A stretch of 64,000 bases of DNA, taken from contig NZ_JAQQFR010000007.1 in the NCBI RefSeq assembly GCF_046025915.1, forward strand, positions 1 through 64,000, in the 5' to 3' direction. The position numbers and the translations under genes are program-made. This document shows positions 44,494-53,934 of the stretch, in pieces (within the stretch, counting starts at the first letter, position 1; each line of letters opens with the position of its first letter). The stretch is from Herbaspirillum rhizosphaerae_A (GTDB taxonomy: Bacteria > Pseudomonadota > Gammaproteobacteria > Burkholderiales > Burkholderiaceae_D). A model generated the notes under the pieces. The model was not told where the DNA came from. It saw only the letters and a list, made by a program, of their open reading frames with translations, and searched no databases.

Positions 44494-44591
44494 CGTCGTC
44501 CTCGCAAACGCGAGGACCCAGTGTCGTTACGCGTCGCACAAATACGTCGAATAAGACACGACGCTGGGTTCCCGCCTTCGCGGGAACGACG
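44494..44591. repeat. imperfect palindromic extragenic repeat (REP-like)
   Basis: A 98-base element with complementary ends. The left arm contains CGTCGTCCTCGC and GGACCCAGTGTCG; the right arm contains CGACGCTGGGTTCCCGCC and GCGGGAACGACG. Folded, it gives a long stem with an internal loop. Short repeats with GGGTTCCCGCCTTCGCGGG cores are frequent in betaproteobacterial intergenic regions. It lies between the binding-protein gene and the oxygenase gene, where it could dampen transcription or stabilise the upstream mRNA. Confidence 0.75.
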
Positions 44592-44611
44592 ATGTTTCTC
44601 TGTGCTATCGC

Positions 44612-45598
44612 TTAAGGCATCACATGCATGTCTTTGACGAACTGCGTGGTGTACGCCTTGTGCCAATCGACATCGGCCTTCAGCAGACCGGTCGACACCA
44701 TGGTGTCGTAGGTTTTCTTCCAGCGCTCATCCGTCATGATGCCGATACCTTGCTTGGCGGCGTCGCCCCCGGTGACGACTTTCAGTTCCTTGAGTTTCTT
44801 GAGCGCGTAAGCCAGTTGCTCGTCGCCCATTTCCTTGTTGTCTTTCTTGATCAGCGCGTTACCCGCAGACGGATCTTCCAGATAGCTCTTCCAGCCTTCG
44901 GCGGTAGCCTTGACGAAGCGTTTCACCAGATCAGGCTTTGTCGCCACCATCTTTTGCAGCGTGATGATGGTGGTGCCGTAAGGCGGATAGCCCTCTTGCG
45001 CGAACAGGAAGAAGTTAGCCTTGGCGCCGGTCTTTTCCGCCTGGAACAACTCCGACGACGGATAGGCTTGCTGAACGATATTCGGATCGGCGAAGAACGG
45101 CTGCAGGTTGAAGGTGTAGGCCTTCGATTGCGCGTCGGTGTAGCCGTATTTGGCTTTCAACCACGGCCACCAGCTAGATTGACCGGAACCGGCCACTAAA
45201 ATCGTCTTGTCTTTCAGCGCACCAAGATTAGGCACATCAGCGTGCGTCATCATGCCTTGCAGATCGGACTGAAACGAAGTGCCGACCGTCACCAGCGGCA
45301 AACCCTGCTCGATGCCCTTCAACACTGTGAAGTCATAACCCATGCTGAAGTCGGCCTGGCCGGCGACCAGGATCTGCATGTTGTTGACTTGCGGTCCGCC
45401 CATCTTGATGGTGACGTCCATGCCGTATTTCTTATAGATCCCTTTGGCGACGGCCTGATAGAAACCGCCGTGTTCAGCCTGGGCGTACCAGTTGCTCAGC
45501 AAGGTCACTTTCTCTTGCGCATGCACTGCCGCATGCAGGCAGACCATGGCCATCATGCCGGCCGCCAGGCTTGTCCAACGTAGTCGCTTGCTCATCAT
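44612..45598 (-). CDS. ABC importer substrate-binding protein, NMT1/THI5-like
   Basis: 328-aa periplasmic protein. The signal peptide covers about residues 1-27 (cleavage after AVHA). The mature part has the class layout of TauA/SsuA/ThiY proteins: NWYAQAEHGGFYQAVAKG, then GQADFSMGYD and the hinge-side VTVGTSFQSDLQGMMT. A GGAAGG ribosome-binding site precedes the first ATG. It is the first gene of the operon, 164 bases before the next gene, with a palindromic repeat in between, a common way to make more binding protein than permease. Confidence 0.9.
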   Translation of the reverse strand: MMSKRLRWTSLAAGMMAMVCLHAAVHAQEKVTLLSNWYAQAEHGGFYQAVAKGIYKKYGMDVTIKMGGPQVNNMQILVAGQADFSMGYDFTVLKGIEQGLPLVTVGTSFQSDLQGMMTHADVPNLGALKDKTILVAGSGQSSWWPWLKAKYGYTDAQSKAYTFNLQPFFADPNIVQQAYPSSELFQAEKTGAKANFFLFAQEGYPPYGTTIITLQKMVATKPDLVKRFVKATAEGWKSYLEDPSAGNALIKKDNKEMGDEQLAYALKKLKELKVVTGGDAAKQGIGIMTDERWKKTYDTMVSTGLLKADVDWHKAYTTQFVKDMHVMP

Positions 45599-46091
45599 GC
45601 CTTCCTTTCAGTGGGTTGATTGACAGAAAACGGGCGCCGCATGCGCTGTGCAATACGGTCGCAAGACGCAACAAGACCGGCAGACGCAAAGTCGGCCGAT
45701 CGTGCAAACAGGAAATGGGGAGAACAAAGAAGTTGACGCGCCCGCAAGGCATGCCGGCGGAACAAGCAGAAATGGCGGAGGGGCCTGAATACAGTTAGCA
45801 GCATCATTCTCTCGTGTCGTATTGAACGAAGTACCAGCCCACCGGCAACGCCAGTGGCTTCACGAGCAATGTCCCACGATCGGGATGATGTCCGATCGCT
45901 AACCGCTTCTACTCAGTTTTTGAATAAGCAAAGCTTGTGCCACGACCAGCTGCATGCGGATTTCGTCTGAAGACCGAGCGAAGCGCCGCATGCAAGTATG
46001 GTTCTGAGCAACCCTTCTCACTCATCTTGGTGCGAAACAGGAAGAGAGCAGCCGTACCGCGCCCTAAAATGGCGCTCACGGTGTCACACGG
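45599..46091. other. 493-base intergenic region upstream of the binding-protein operon
   Basis: It lies between the GMC oxidoreductase stop and the binding-protein start, both minus strand, so it should hold the operon promoter. I see no convincing promoter hexamers, terminator hairpin, riboswitch fold or small gene. Short open frames on both strands have no recognisable content. Confidence 0.45.
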
Positions 46092-47654
46092 TCAGGCGAA
46101 ATCCTTTTTGTGTATCTCGGCGATGCAGCGCTCCGCCAGGGCGGTGATCGTTACGAAAGGATTGACCCCGGTACTGCCTGGAATCATGGAGCCGTCAATG
46201 ACATAAAGATTCCGATATCCCTTGACCCTGCCATACATGTCGCTGGCCCGGCCAAGCACGCAGCCACCCAGGGGGTGGTAGCAAATGTCGTCGCCAATGC
46301 CGTTATGAAACAGCAAATGCGCGATGGTGCCGCCGTTGCCATCGTTGAGCTTATCAATGAGATTTCTGGTCGCTGCCACCGATTGCCTGGTGAAATTCTC
46401 CGGCAGGCGCAATTGCAGCGCTTTGCTGGCTTTGTCGTAGATGAAAGTACCGCGATCGGGATTACGCGTGATGGCCAGGTAAAGCGTGCTCCATGCTTCC
46501 AGTCCGATCGGCAGCGGCGCTATTTCGGCAAATACCGGATGCGCAGGGTTGTTCCAGTCGTCGATTGCCATCACGGGAATACTGGATTGACTGGCGCCGG
46601 TTCCCGGCCTGACGAAATTGCGGCCGGTCATGACGTTGCCATTGTTTCCCCAATATTTGCCGACGTCCTCGCTGAGATCGGGCAAGCCGCCTGTCGCCTT
46701 GGCCTTGAGCAAAATGGACGCGGTGCCGACACTGCCCGCGCAGACAAAAAGATATTTGCAGGTGAAGACCTTCGTCTGCACCACGGCGCCGGAGGTATCG
46801 ATGCAATTGACATCCAGCTTGTAGCCGTTGCCTTCGGCTGCGACGTCGGCAACTTCATGCAAGGTAAGAATCTCCACCAGACCAGTCTTGCGTGCTGCCG
46901 CGAGATACGTCTTGTCGAGACTGTTCTTGCCGGCATTGTTGCCATAGATGACCTCACCGCCCAGCGCCGAGCGATAGACGGTACCGGCATCTTCCTGCTC
47001 CATGTAGTTGAAGTCGTAGACGTTGGGCACGAAGGTCGTCTTGTAACCGGACTTGTGCGCCTGCTGCTGAGCAACGCGTGAAAATCGATACCATTCGGAG
47101 CGCTCAAAGAAGGCTGGGGCGATGAGGTTGGCCTTCAGCGTCTGGTTGGCCAGGGGGAAATAGCGCGCATACATCTCTGCCGAGTCAATCTCCGGAAATA
47201 TTTCCTCGAAGTAGGCACGCTTGGGGGTGACCGCCATGCCACCGTTGACCAGCGAACCGCCGCCGACGCCGCGACCCGCATAAATTTTCAGGCCGTCGAA
47301 CTCCATGCGATCCAGCACGCCGGTATATTTTTTGAAAGAGAAGATATTGCCGAACGGCGCAATGCTGCCGTCCTTGAGCCATGACGAACGATGGTCCGGC
47401 GGCATCATCTTGCTGAAGGTATCGTGGCGGGAGGTGACGGGCCATTCCATGCCCATCTCCAGCATCAGCACGCGCACACCTTTTTGCGCCAGACGCAGCG
47501 CTGCCACCGAAGCGCCATAGCCGGTACCGACAATGATGACGGGATGTTCAGGCGGAAGTTGCTTGCGCCCGGCTAGTGCGGAGGCGATGGTTCCCGGCGC
47601 GCCTGCCGCCAATGCGGCCAGGGCGCCGAGCTTGAGAAAGTCCTTGCGCTGCAT
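46092..47654 (-). CDS. GMC-family FAD oxidoreductase, cholesterol oxidase-like
   Basis: 520-aa exported flavoenzyme close to class I cholesterol oxidases of actinomycetes. FAD binding is at GTGYGASVAALRL, GRGVGGGSLVNGGM is the second flavin block, and CYHPLGGC and GVNPFVTITALAE are the C-terminal ones. The three residues used by ChoA are all present in context (Glu in AEIAPLP, His in YHPLGG, Asn in VNPF). The N-terminus is signal-like, with RKDFLK in place of a full twin-arginine motif. The real substrate may be another sterol or secondary alcohol. Confidence 0.85.
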   Translation of the reverse strand: MQRKDFLKLGALAALAAGAPGTIASALAGRKQLPPEHPVIIVGTGYGASVAALRLAQKGVRVLMLEMGMEWPVTSRHDTFSKMMPPDHRSSWLKDGSIAPFGNIFSFKKYTGVLDRMEFDGLKIYAGRGVGGGSLVNGGMAVTPKRAYFEEIFPEIDSAEMYARYFPLANQTLKANLIAPAFFERSEWYRFSRVAQQQAHKSGYKTTFVPNVYDFNYMEQEDAGTVYRSALGGEVIYGNNAGKNSLDKTYLAAARKTGLVEILTLHEVADVAAEGNGYKLDVNCIDTSGAVVQTKVFTCKYLFVCAGSVGTASILLKAKATGGLPDLSEDVGKYWGNNGNVMTGRNFVRPGTGASQSSIPVMAIDDWNNPAHPVFAEIAPLPIGLEAWSTLYLAITRNPDRGTFIYDKASKALQLRLPENFTRQSVAATRNLIDKLNDGNGGTIAHLLFHNGIGDDICYHPLGGCVLGRASDMYGRVKGYRNLYVIDGSMIPGSTGVNPFVTITALAERCIAEIHKKDFA

Positions 47655-47808
47655 GTGATCAATCCAGAAGTTACGGAGAAAAGGATGCTGCTTGAAATCC
47701 CTTTGCTGCTCCGTAAAACTCGCTGGATTGACGCAAAAACAACGCCAATATCATCAATGCAATTGAACCGGATTCAAATTTTATTGATGATCAGATGGTC
47801 ACCGGCAA

Positions 47809-48693
47809 TCAGCCCACGCCATGCGCTTTGAACCACTCCGTGGCGCGCTTCCAGCCTTCCTTGGCGTCCGCTTCCACATAGCTCGGACGGTAGTCGGCGT
47901 TAAAGGCATGGCCGGAATTGGGGAATACGATGAACTCCGATTTGTTGCCTGTCTTGGCCAGCGCTTCTTTCATCTGCTCCACGGTTGCGACCGGAATGCC
48001 GCCATCCTTGCCGCCGTACAGACCCAGCACCGGCACCTTCAGTGTCGGCGCGATATCGATCGGATGCTGTGGCTGCAGCGCGGTCTTTTCGCCGACGATA
48101 CGGCCGTACCAGGCCGCGCCCGCCTTGATCTTCGGGTTGCGTGCGCAATACAGCCAGACCACGCGACCACCCCAGCAGAAACCGTTGATCCCCATCTTGT
48201 CGGGATTGCCGCCGTTATCCTTGGCCCAGGCGACATAGGCATCGAGGTCGCCAAAGATCTGCTCGTCCGGCACCTTGGAGATGATTTCCTTGTTCAGTTC
48301 GGCAATGGTCGGATAGATCGCCGGATTGCCCTGGCGCACGAAAAAGTCCGGGGCGATCGCCAAATAACCCAACTTGGCAAAACGGCGGGCGATGTCGGCA
48401 ATATGTTCGTGCACGCCGAAGATTTCGGAGATGACAAAGATCACCGGCAAATTGGTTTTGCCTTCCGGCTGGGCGCGATACGCCGGCACTTTGGTGCCGT
48501 TGACCATCACGCTGACCTCGCCTGCCGTCAGACCGGCGGTGTCGGTCTTGATCATGGTTTGCGCGCACACCGGCAGCACTGCGGCGGCAAATCCGGTACC
48601 CAGAGCCGTCTTGATGAAAGTACGGCGATTGCCGGCATCCAGCAGGCCGGTGGTACCGACCAGGCTGTCGACATCGTTCTTCAGATCGTTCAT
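47809..48693 (-). CDS. Tat-exported dienelactone hydrolase-family protein
   Basis: 294-aa alpha/beta hydrolase. The nucleophile is the cysteine of GFCWGG, the acid is in KDGGI and the histidine in NSGHAF, the triad of dienelactone hydrolases. An N-region of about 28 residues leads into NRRTFIKTALG, a twin-arginine signal, so the mature protein should be periplasmic, unlike classic cytoplasmic DLH. The start ATG 48693 has a GGAG site upstream. It is 154 bases upstream of the GMC oxidoreductase gene and may share its promoter. Confidence 0.85.
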   Translation of the reverse strand: MNDLKNDVDSLVGTTGLLDAGNRRTFIKTALGTGFAAAVLPVCAQTMIKTDTAGLTAGEVSVMVNGTKVPAYRAQPEGKTNLPVIFVISEIFGVHEHIADIARRFAKLGYLAIAPDFFVRQGNPAIYPTIAELNKEIISKVPDEQIFGDLDAYVAWAKDNGGNPDKMGINGFCWGGRVVWLYCARNPKIKAGAAWYGRIVGEKTALQPQHPIDIAPTLKVPVLGLYGGKDGGIPVATVEQMKEALAKTGNKSEFIVFPNSGHAFNADYRPSYVEADAKEGWKRATEWFKAHGVG

Positions 48694-48840
48694 GAGAATC
48701 TCCAGTTCAGAATTCAAAACAGAATTGCGCGAGGGAATGATGGGCGCCTGGCAACATGCCGACGGCGGTATTGCATGGGACGCCGCATTTAAAAAAACAT
48801 ACAAACGCCAAACAAAAATCGATAGCACGGCGGATACAAA

Positions 48841-48875
48841 CACGGCCCGCCTGATGTTGTTTCAGGCAGGCCGTG
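48841..48875 (-). terminator. hairpin terminator downstream of the chemoreceptor gene
   Basis: The arms CACGGCC-x-GCCTGA and TCAGGC-x-GGCCGTG pair around a short TGTTGT-type loop. On the minus strand the stem is followed by TTTGT. It lies about 80 bases after the stop of the gene ending at 48957. The U-run is short, so termination strength is uncertain. Confidence 0.6.
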
Positions 48876-48956
48876 CTGCTTTTCCTGCTCAGAGCATTCT
48901 ACAAGAGTTGTGGAATGATTTGCACTACACGCAACGCATTCGCGTGATTCGTTTGA

Positions 48957-50618
48957 TTATGCCGTCACCGCATCCGGCAACTCCGGATGCATCGGCGTGA
49001 TGTCGATGGTGCGCTGTGCCGTATGCTCCGGTTGTGCCATGCCAATGTGGCGACCGTCCAGCTTGAACACGCTGACCAGTTGCGTCAGATTGCCGGCCTG
49101 ATCCTGCAACGACTGCGCGGCAGCAGCAGCCTGCTCAACCAAGGCTGCATTCTGCTGTGTCATGTCGTCGATCTGGATGATGGCCTCGTTAATCTGCTCG
49201 ATACCGCTGCTCTGCTCGGTATTGGCGCTGGTGATTTCCGACATCACATCCGTCACGCGGCGGATGCTGGTGACGATGTCATTCATCGTCACACCGGCCT
49301 GTTCCACCAGCTTGCTGCCGGCGCCAACGCGCTCAACCGAATCGCCGATCAAGACTTTGATTTCCTTGGCCGCACTGGCCGAGCGTTGCGCCAGGTTGCG
49401 TACTTCCAATGCCACCACCGCGAAACCGCGCCCCTGCTCACCGGCGCGCGCCGCTTCCACCGCAGCATTCAAGGCCAGGATATTGGTCTGAAAAGCGATC
49501 CCATCGATTACGCTGATGATATCCACGACCTTTTGCGACGACGCGTTAATGGACTCCATCGTCGCCACCACTTGCGACACGATGCTACCGCCCTGCACCG
49601 CGACATCCGATGCCGCTACCGCCAGCTGATTCGCCTGCAAGGCGTTCTCGGCATTTTGCTTGACGGTGGAATTAAGCTGCTCCATCGACGAAGCTGTTTC
49701 TTCCAGCGAGCCGGCTTGTTGTTCCGTACGCGTCGACAAATCGAGATTGCCGCGCGCGATTTCAGTGGACGCGGTGCTGATGGTTTCAGAGCCGGCACGT
49801 ACTTGCGTGACGATGGCAGCGAGCTTGTCGCGCATGACGCTCATTGCGGCCAGCAGACTTTCCTGATCGCCCTTTTTGGTTTCGATATGGACGGCGAGGT
49901 CGCCGTCGGCGATCTGACCGGCGATGCTGACGGCGTAGTCCGGCTCACCACCGAGTTTTTTGAGCAGATTACGGGTGATCCATACTGCTGCGAGCAGTGC
50001 GGTGACGATGCCGACCCCGCTGGTAATCAGCATCAGCCAACGTGCAGCGTCATAGGCGCTGGTGCTGTCGCGCGCTGCATCCTGATTCAGTTTGTCTTCA
50101 AGAACATTGAGCGCAGTCAGCTCTGCTTGCCACTTTTTTTGCACAGGCAAGTAGTCTTCTTTGAGGAATTGCGCCAGTTCGTAAGCTTCTCGCTTCAGAC
50201 CGAGATCGACAGCCTGGTCGATCAGCTTATGTGCGGTATCAGCCTGCGCCTTGATTTTTGGCAGCGCGGCCTTTTCTTCCGGCTGCGTGCCGGGTTCGGT
50301 ATCAAACATCTTGCGCAGTTTTTGTTCTGCGGTGAGATATTTTTGCGTCTGCGCCTTGATGTAAGCCGCTTCCTTTTCGATGTCGTCGGCGCCGCCCTGC
50401 AGCATCAGATTGCGCAACGAAATCGAACGCTCCTGCACCGTCTCCATCATCTCGCTGATCAGCTTGGATTCCGGATTATTGACGCTCACGACTTCCAGAA
50501 ACCGCCGCTGCATCTGGTCCATGTTGTACAGACCAAACACCGTCACCAGAATCAGCAACAGCACCACCCACGCGAACCCCAACCCCAGCCGCGTTCCCAC
50601 TTTCATCCCTGCAACCAT
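48957..50618 (-). CDS. methyl-accepting chemotaxis protein with four-helix sensor
   Basis: 553-aa transmembrane chemoreceptor. TM1 is at about residues 8-30, a helical periplasmic sensor region (about 31-190) looks like the 4HB_MCP type, TM2 is near 192-212, and HAMP and the long signalling coiled coil follow. The CheA/CheW-binding tip is visible as LEVRNLAQRSASAAKEIK. No CheR-tethering pentapeptide is at the C-terminus. The start ATG 50618 follows GAGGAGG; the longer upstream frame is rejected. Ligand unknown. Confidence 0.93.
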   Translation of the reverse strand: MVAGMKVGTRLGLGFAWVVLLLILVTVFGLYNMDQMQRRFLEVVSVNNPESKLISEMMETVQERSISLRNLMLQGGADDIEKEAAYIKAQTQKYLTAEQKLRKMFDTEPGTQPEEKAALPKIKAQADTAHKLIDQAVDLGLKREAYELAQFLKEDYLPVQKKWQAELTALNVLEDKLNQDAARDSTSAYDAARWLMLITSGVGIVTALLAAVWITRNLLKKLGGEPDYAVSIAGQIADGDLAVHIETKKGDQESLLAAMSVMRDKLAAIVTQVRAGSETISTASTEIARGNLDLSTRTEQQAGSLEETASSMEQLNSTVKQNAENALQANQLAVAASDVAVQGGSIVSQVVATMESINASSQKVVDIISVIDGIAFQTNILALNAAVEAARAGEQGRGFAVVALEVRNLAQRSASAAKEIKVLIGDSVERVGAGSKLVEQAGVTMNDIVTSIRRVTDVMSEITSANTEQSSGIEQINEAIIQIDDMTQQNAALVEQAAAAAQSLQDQAGNLTQLVSVFKLDGRHIGMAQPEHTAQRTIDITPMHPELPDAVTA

Positions 50619-51012
50619 GACGCCTCCTCGTTCTTCCACCTGATCTGATGATCCCGAGAAGCCCCTGCGCCTTGAAGCCGGCACTACGAATACGTCGACC
50701 TGCTTTGCTTTTGTTTTCCGTCGACGCACCGCCAACTTCACTGCACAACAGCTTCGTGTCTCTTGTCTAACTTTGTTTAATTTGTTTCGCTTGTCCCCAA
50801 CGTCATCGAGCGATGACGAAGATGCAACTTTTATCGTTACTTCTTTTTTATTGTGTTTATTTCAAGTACGGAAAATTCACTGCTGCGGCATATTTTGCAC
50901 CATGCGGCACATGCTCGCAGGAATGTTAATGGAGGGCAAGCGGGGAAAGGGGGGTGGCACGACACCGACATGACTCGGAACGAACGAAAAAGGAGACATT
51001 CATACAACGTTT
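50619..51012. other. intergenic region upstream of the chemoreceptor gene
   Basis: About 390 bases between the chemoreceptor start and the palindromic repeat at the polA end. It must hold the chemoreceptor promoter. I looked for a FliA-type (sigma-28) pattern: an AACGATAA-like -10 occurs on the minus strand near 50835 but lacks a matching -35. Nothing else is recognisable. Confidence 0.4.
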
Positions 51013-51131
51013 AACAGGGCGGTGAAGCGTAGCGAGCGATTCGAGATTTGGCCGAGGAGCGCAGACGTACTGGAGTACGTCGAGCACCGCAGGCCAAAGC
51101 CCGGCTCGCGCAGTAGCTTCACCACCTTGTT
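51013..51131. repeat. 119-bp imperfect palindrome at the 3' end of polA
   Basis: Two arms of about 58 bases face each other. The left has GGCGGTGAAGCGTAGCGAGC, TTTGGCC and GACGTACT; the right holds their complements AGTACGTC, GGCCAAAG and GCTTCACCACC. The centre is the perfect GACGTACT-GG-AGTACGTC. The right arm reaches the polA stop codon. As RNA it would form a long hairpin and may end or protect the polA transcript. Its length, arm symmetry and central perfect stem suggest a mobile or dispersed palindromic repeat. Confidence 0.75.
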
Positions 51132-53934
51132 AATGAGCTTCGTCCCAATTTTTTCCTTGCCCCACTTCGGCGAGCAAAGGCACCTTCAAGTCAGCAACAT
51201 TTTTCATCAGTTCAGGTAATTTTTCACGCACGATGGCGAGCTCGTCGTCCGGCACTTCCATGACCAGTTCATCGTGCACCTGCATGATCAGTTTGGACTT
51301 CATGCCGTCACGCTCCAACCAGCCTTGCACAGCAATCATTGCCAGTTTGATCAGATCGGCGGCGGTGCCCTGCATCGGCGCATTGATCGCCGCACGTTCT
51401 GCACCCTGACGGCGCGGGCCGTTCGGCGAATTGATTTCCGGTAGCCACAGGCGGCGACCGAAGACAGTCTCGACATAACCTTGCGACTTAGCTTCAAGAC
51501 GGGTGTTGTCCATGTACTGCTTGACGCTGGAGAAGCGCTGAAAATACTTCTCGATGTACATCGCCGCAGCGGCACGTTCAATACCGAGGTTGCCGGCCAG
51601 GCCGAAGGCGCTCATCCCATAGATGAGGCCGAAGTTGATGACCTTGGCATAGCGGCGCTGCTCGCTGGTGACGTCGCTCAAACCCACACCAAAGATTTCT
51701 GCCGCGGTGGCGCGGTGAATATCTTCGCCATCGGCGAAAGCTTTGAGCATGTTCGCGTCTTCAGAGATGTGCGCCATGATGCGCAATTCAATCTGCGAAT
51801 AGTCGGCGGAGACAATCGTGCTGCCCGGTGGTGCAATGAAAGCTTCGCGGATGCGGCGGCCTTCGGCGGTGCGGATCGGAATGTTTTGCAGATTGGGATC
51901 GTTGGACGCCAGACGCCCTGTCACCGCTACGGCTTGTGCGTAGTTGGTGTGCACGCGACCGGTGGTCGGGTCGACCATCTTGGGCAGCTTGTCGGTGTAG
52001 GTCGACTTCAGTTTGGACAGGCCGCGATAGTCGAGCAGGATCTTCGGCAGCGGGTAATCTTCCGCCAGCTTTTGCAGAACTTCTTCATCGGTTGAGGGCG
52101 TGCCGGACGGGGTCTTTTTGACGATGGGCAATTGCAGTTTTTCAAACAGGATTTCGCCGAGCTGTTTGGGTGAATTCAAATTGAATGGCTGGCCTGCCAG
52201 TTCATAAGCTTGCTGCTCGATTTCCAGCATGCGCTTGCCAAGTTCGCCGGATTGCGTCGCCAGAATGTCGGCATCGATCAGCACGCCGTTGCGTTCGATC
52301 TTTTGCAGCACGACGGAGGTCGGCACTTCGATATTTTCGTAGATATAGCGCAGCTTGGCGTCATGTTCGATCTGCGGCCACATGGCGTGATGCAACGCCA
52401 GCGTGACGTCGGCATCTTCTGCGGCGTATTCGGAGGCGCGGCCGATTTCAACCTGATCGAAAGTGATTTGCGACGCGCCCTTGCCGCACACATCAACGTA
52501 GCTGATGGTAGTGCGATTGAGGTGGCGTAGCGCCAGGCTGTCCATGTCGTGCGTGCGATGCGATTCAAAGACGTAGGATTCCAACAGCGTGTCATGCACG
52601 ATGCCGCGCAGTTGCACGCCCTGATTGGCGAAGATGTGACTATCGTATTTGAGGTTCTGCCCCAGCTTGGGCTTGCTCTCATCTTCCAGCCATGGCTTGA
52701 GTTTGTTCAGCACGAGTTCACGCGGCAATTGCGCGGGCATGTCCTGATAGTTGTGCGCGACTGGGATGTACGCAGCGCGGCCCGGTTCGCAGCACAAGGA
52801 GATACCCACCAGCTGTGCTTGCATGGGAACCAGCGAGGTGGTTTCGGTGTCGACTGCGGTGAGCGTGGCCGCGTTGATTTTTTCTATCCATGCGTCGAGC
52901 TGCACTTCAGTCAGGATGGTTTCGTATTCTTTGACGATGGCAGCACTGGTATCGAATAGGCCGCCTTGTGCTGTTGTCGATGCTGACGATGCTGATGTAG
53001 CGCTGGAAATATCTGCAGCAGTAGCGGCCTTGGCGCCAGCGCCTGTATTGGTGTTGGCATTGCCTGCATCAGTTGCGCTGTCGAGCTCGCGCAGCCAGGT
53101 GCGGAAGTTGTAGCGGCTGAAGATCTCACGCAGCGCGGCATTGTCATTCGGCTGCACGGTGAGCGAATCAAGAATGGTGCCCATATGCGCCGACAGATCG
53201 CAGTCGGTCTTGATGGTCACCAGCACACGCGCCTGTGGCAGCCAAGGCAGGGCCTTGCGCAGATTCTCACCGACCACGCCGGTGATCTTGTCGGCGTTGG
53301 CCATGACGCCGTCGAGCGAGTCGTATTGGGTGAGCCATTTGACGGCAGTTTTGGGGCCGCATTTTTCAACACCGGGCACGTTGTCGACCGTGTCGCCGAT
53401 GAGGCTGAGGTAGTCGACGATGCGTTCCGGTGGCACGCCGAATTTGCCGATGACGCCGGCGCGGTCCATGGTTTCGTTGCTCATGGTGTTGACCAGCGTG
53501 ACGTGATCGTTGACCAGTTGCGCCATGTCCTTGTCGCCGGTGGAGACGATGGTCTTGAGTCCTTCTTCAGCGGCGCGCAAACCCAGCGTACCGATGACGT
53601 CGTCGGCTTCGATGCCTTCAACCATCAGAATCGGCCAGCCCAACGCGCGCACGGCGGCGTGAATCGGCTCGATTTGCAACGCCAGGTCCTCAGGCATGGA
53701 TTTGCGTGTAGCCTTGTACTCGGTATACAAGTCGTCACGAAACGTTTTTCCCTTGGCGTCGAATATACAAGCGATGTAACTTGCAGGATAATCATTACGC
53801 AGTCGGCGCAACATATTGATGATGCCGTACAACGCACCGGTCGGCGCGCCTTCCGCGTTACGCATATCTGGCAAGGCATGAAATGCACGATAGAGGTAAC
53901 TGGAACCATCAACTAACAACAAGGTTTTTTGCAT
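51130..53934 (-). CDS. polA: DNA polymerase I
   Basis: 934-aa repair and Okazaki-fragment polymerase. The N-terminal 5' nuclease opens LLLVDGSSYLYRAFHALP. The proofreading domain keeps the catalytic Asp and Glu in AVDTETTSL. The polymerase has motif A (SADYSQIELR), motif B (RRYAKVINFGLIYG) and motif C (QVHDELVMEVP). An Ala/Thr-rich linker (about residues 290-330) separates nuclease and exonuclease parts. The start codon abuts the divergent LOG-family gene with no base between them. Confidence 0.98.
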   Translation of the reverse strand: MQKTLLLVDGSSYLYRAFHALPDMRNAEGAPTGALYGIINMLRRLRNDYPASYIACIFDAKGKTFRDDLYTEYKATRKSMPEDLALQIEPIHAAVRALGWPILMVEGIEADDVIGTLGLRAAEEGLKTIVSTGDKDMAQLVNDHVTLVNTMSNETMDRAGVIGKFGVPPERIVDYLSLIGDTVDNVPGVEKCGPKTAVKWLTQYDSLDGVMANADKITGVVGENLRKALPWLPQARVLVTIKTDCDLSAHMGTILDSLTVQPNDNAALREIFSRYNFRTWLRELDSATDAGNANTNTGAGAKAATAADISSATSASSASTTAQGGLFDTSAAIVKEYETILTEVQLDAWIEKINAATLTAVDTETTSLVPMQAQLVGISLCCEPGRAAYIPVAHNYQDMPAQLPRELVLNKLKPWLEDESKPKLGQNLKYDSHIFANQGVQLRGIVHDTLLESYVFESHRTHDMDSLALRHLNRTTISYVDVCGKGASQITFDQVEIGRASEYAAEDADVTLALHHAMWPQIEHDAKLRYIYENIEVPTSVVLQKIERNGVLIDADILATQSGELGKRMLEIEQQAYELAGQPFNLNSPKQLGEILFEKLQLPIVKKTPSGTPSTDEEVLQKLAEDYPLPKILLDYRGLSKLKSTYTDKLPKMVDPTTGRVHTNYAQAVAVTGRLASNDPNLQNIPIRTAEGRRIREAFIAPPGSTIVSADYSQIELRIMAHISEDANMLKAFADGEDIHRATAAEIFGVGLSDVTSEQRRYAKVINFGLIYGMSAFGLAGNLGIERAAAAMYIEKYFQRFSSVKQYMDNTRLEAKSQGYVETVFGRRLWLPEINSPNGPRRQGAERAAINAPMQGTAADLIKLAMIAVQGWLERDGMKSKLIMQVHDELVMEVPDDELAIVREKLPELMKNVADLKVPLLAEVGQGKNWDEAH

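Noticed and set aside
50951..50970. Possible sigma-54 promoter (TGGCAC at 50956)
   Set aside because: The required GC at the -12 element is absent at the correct spacing.
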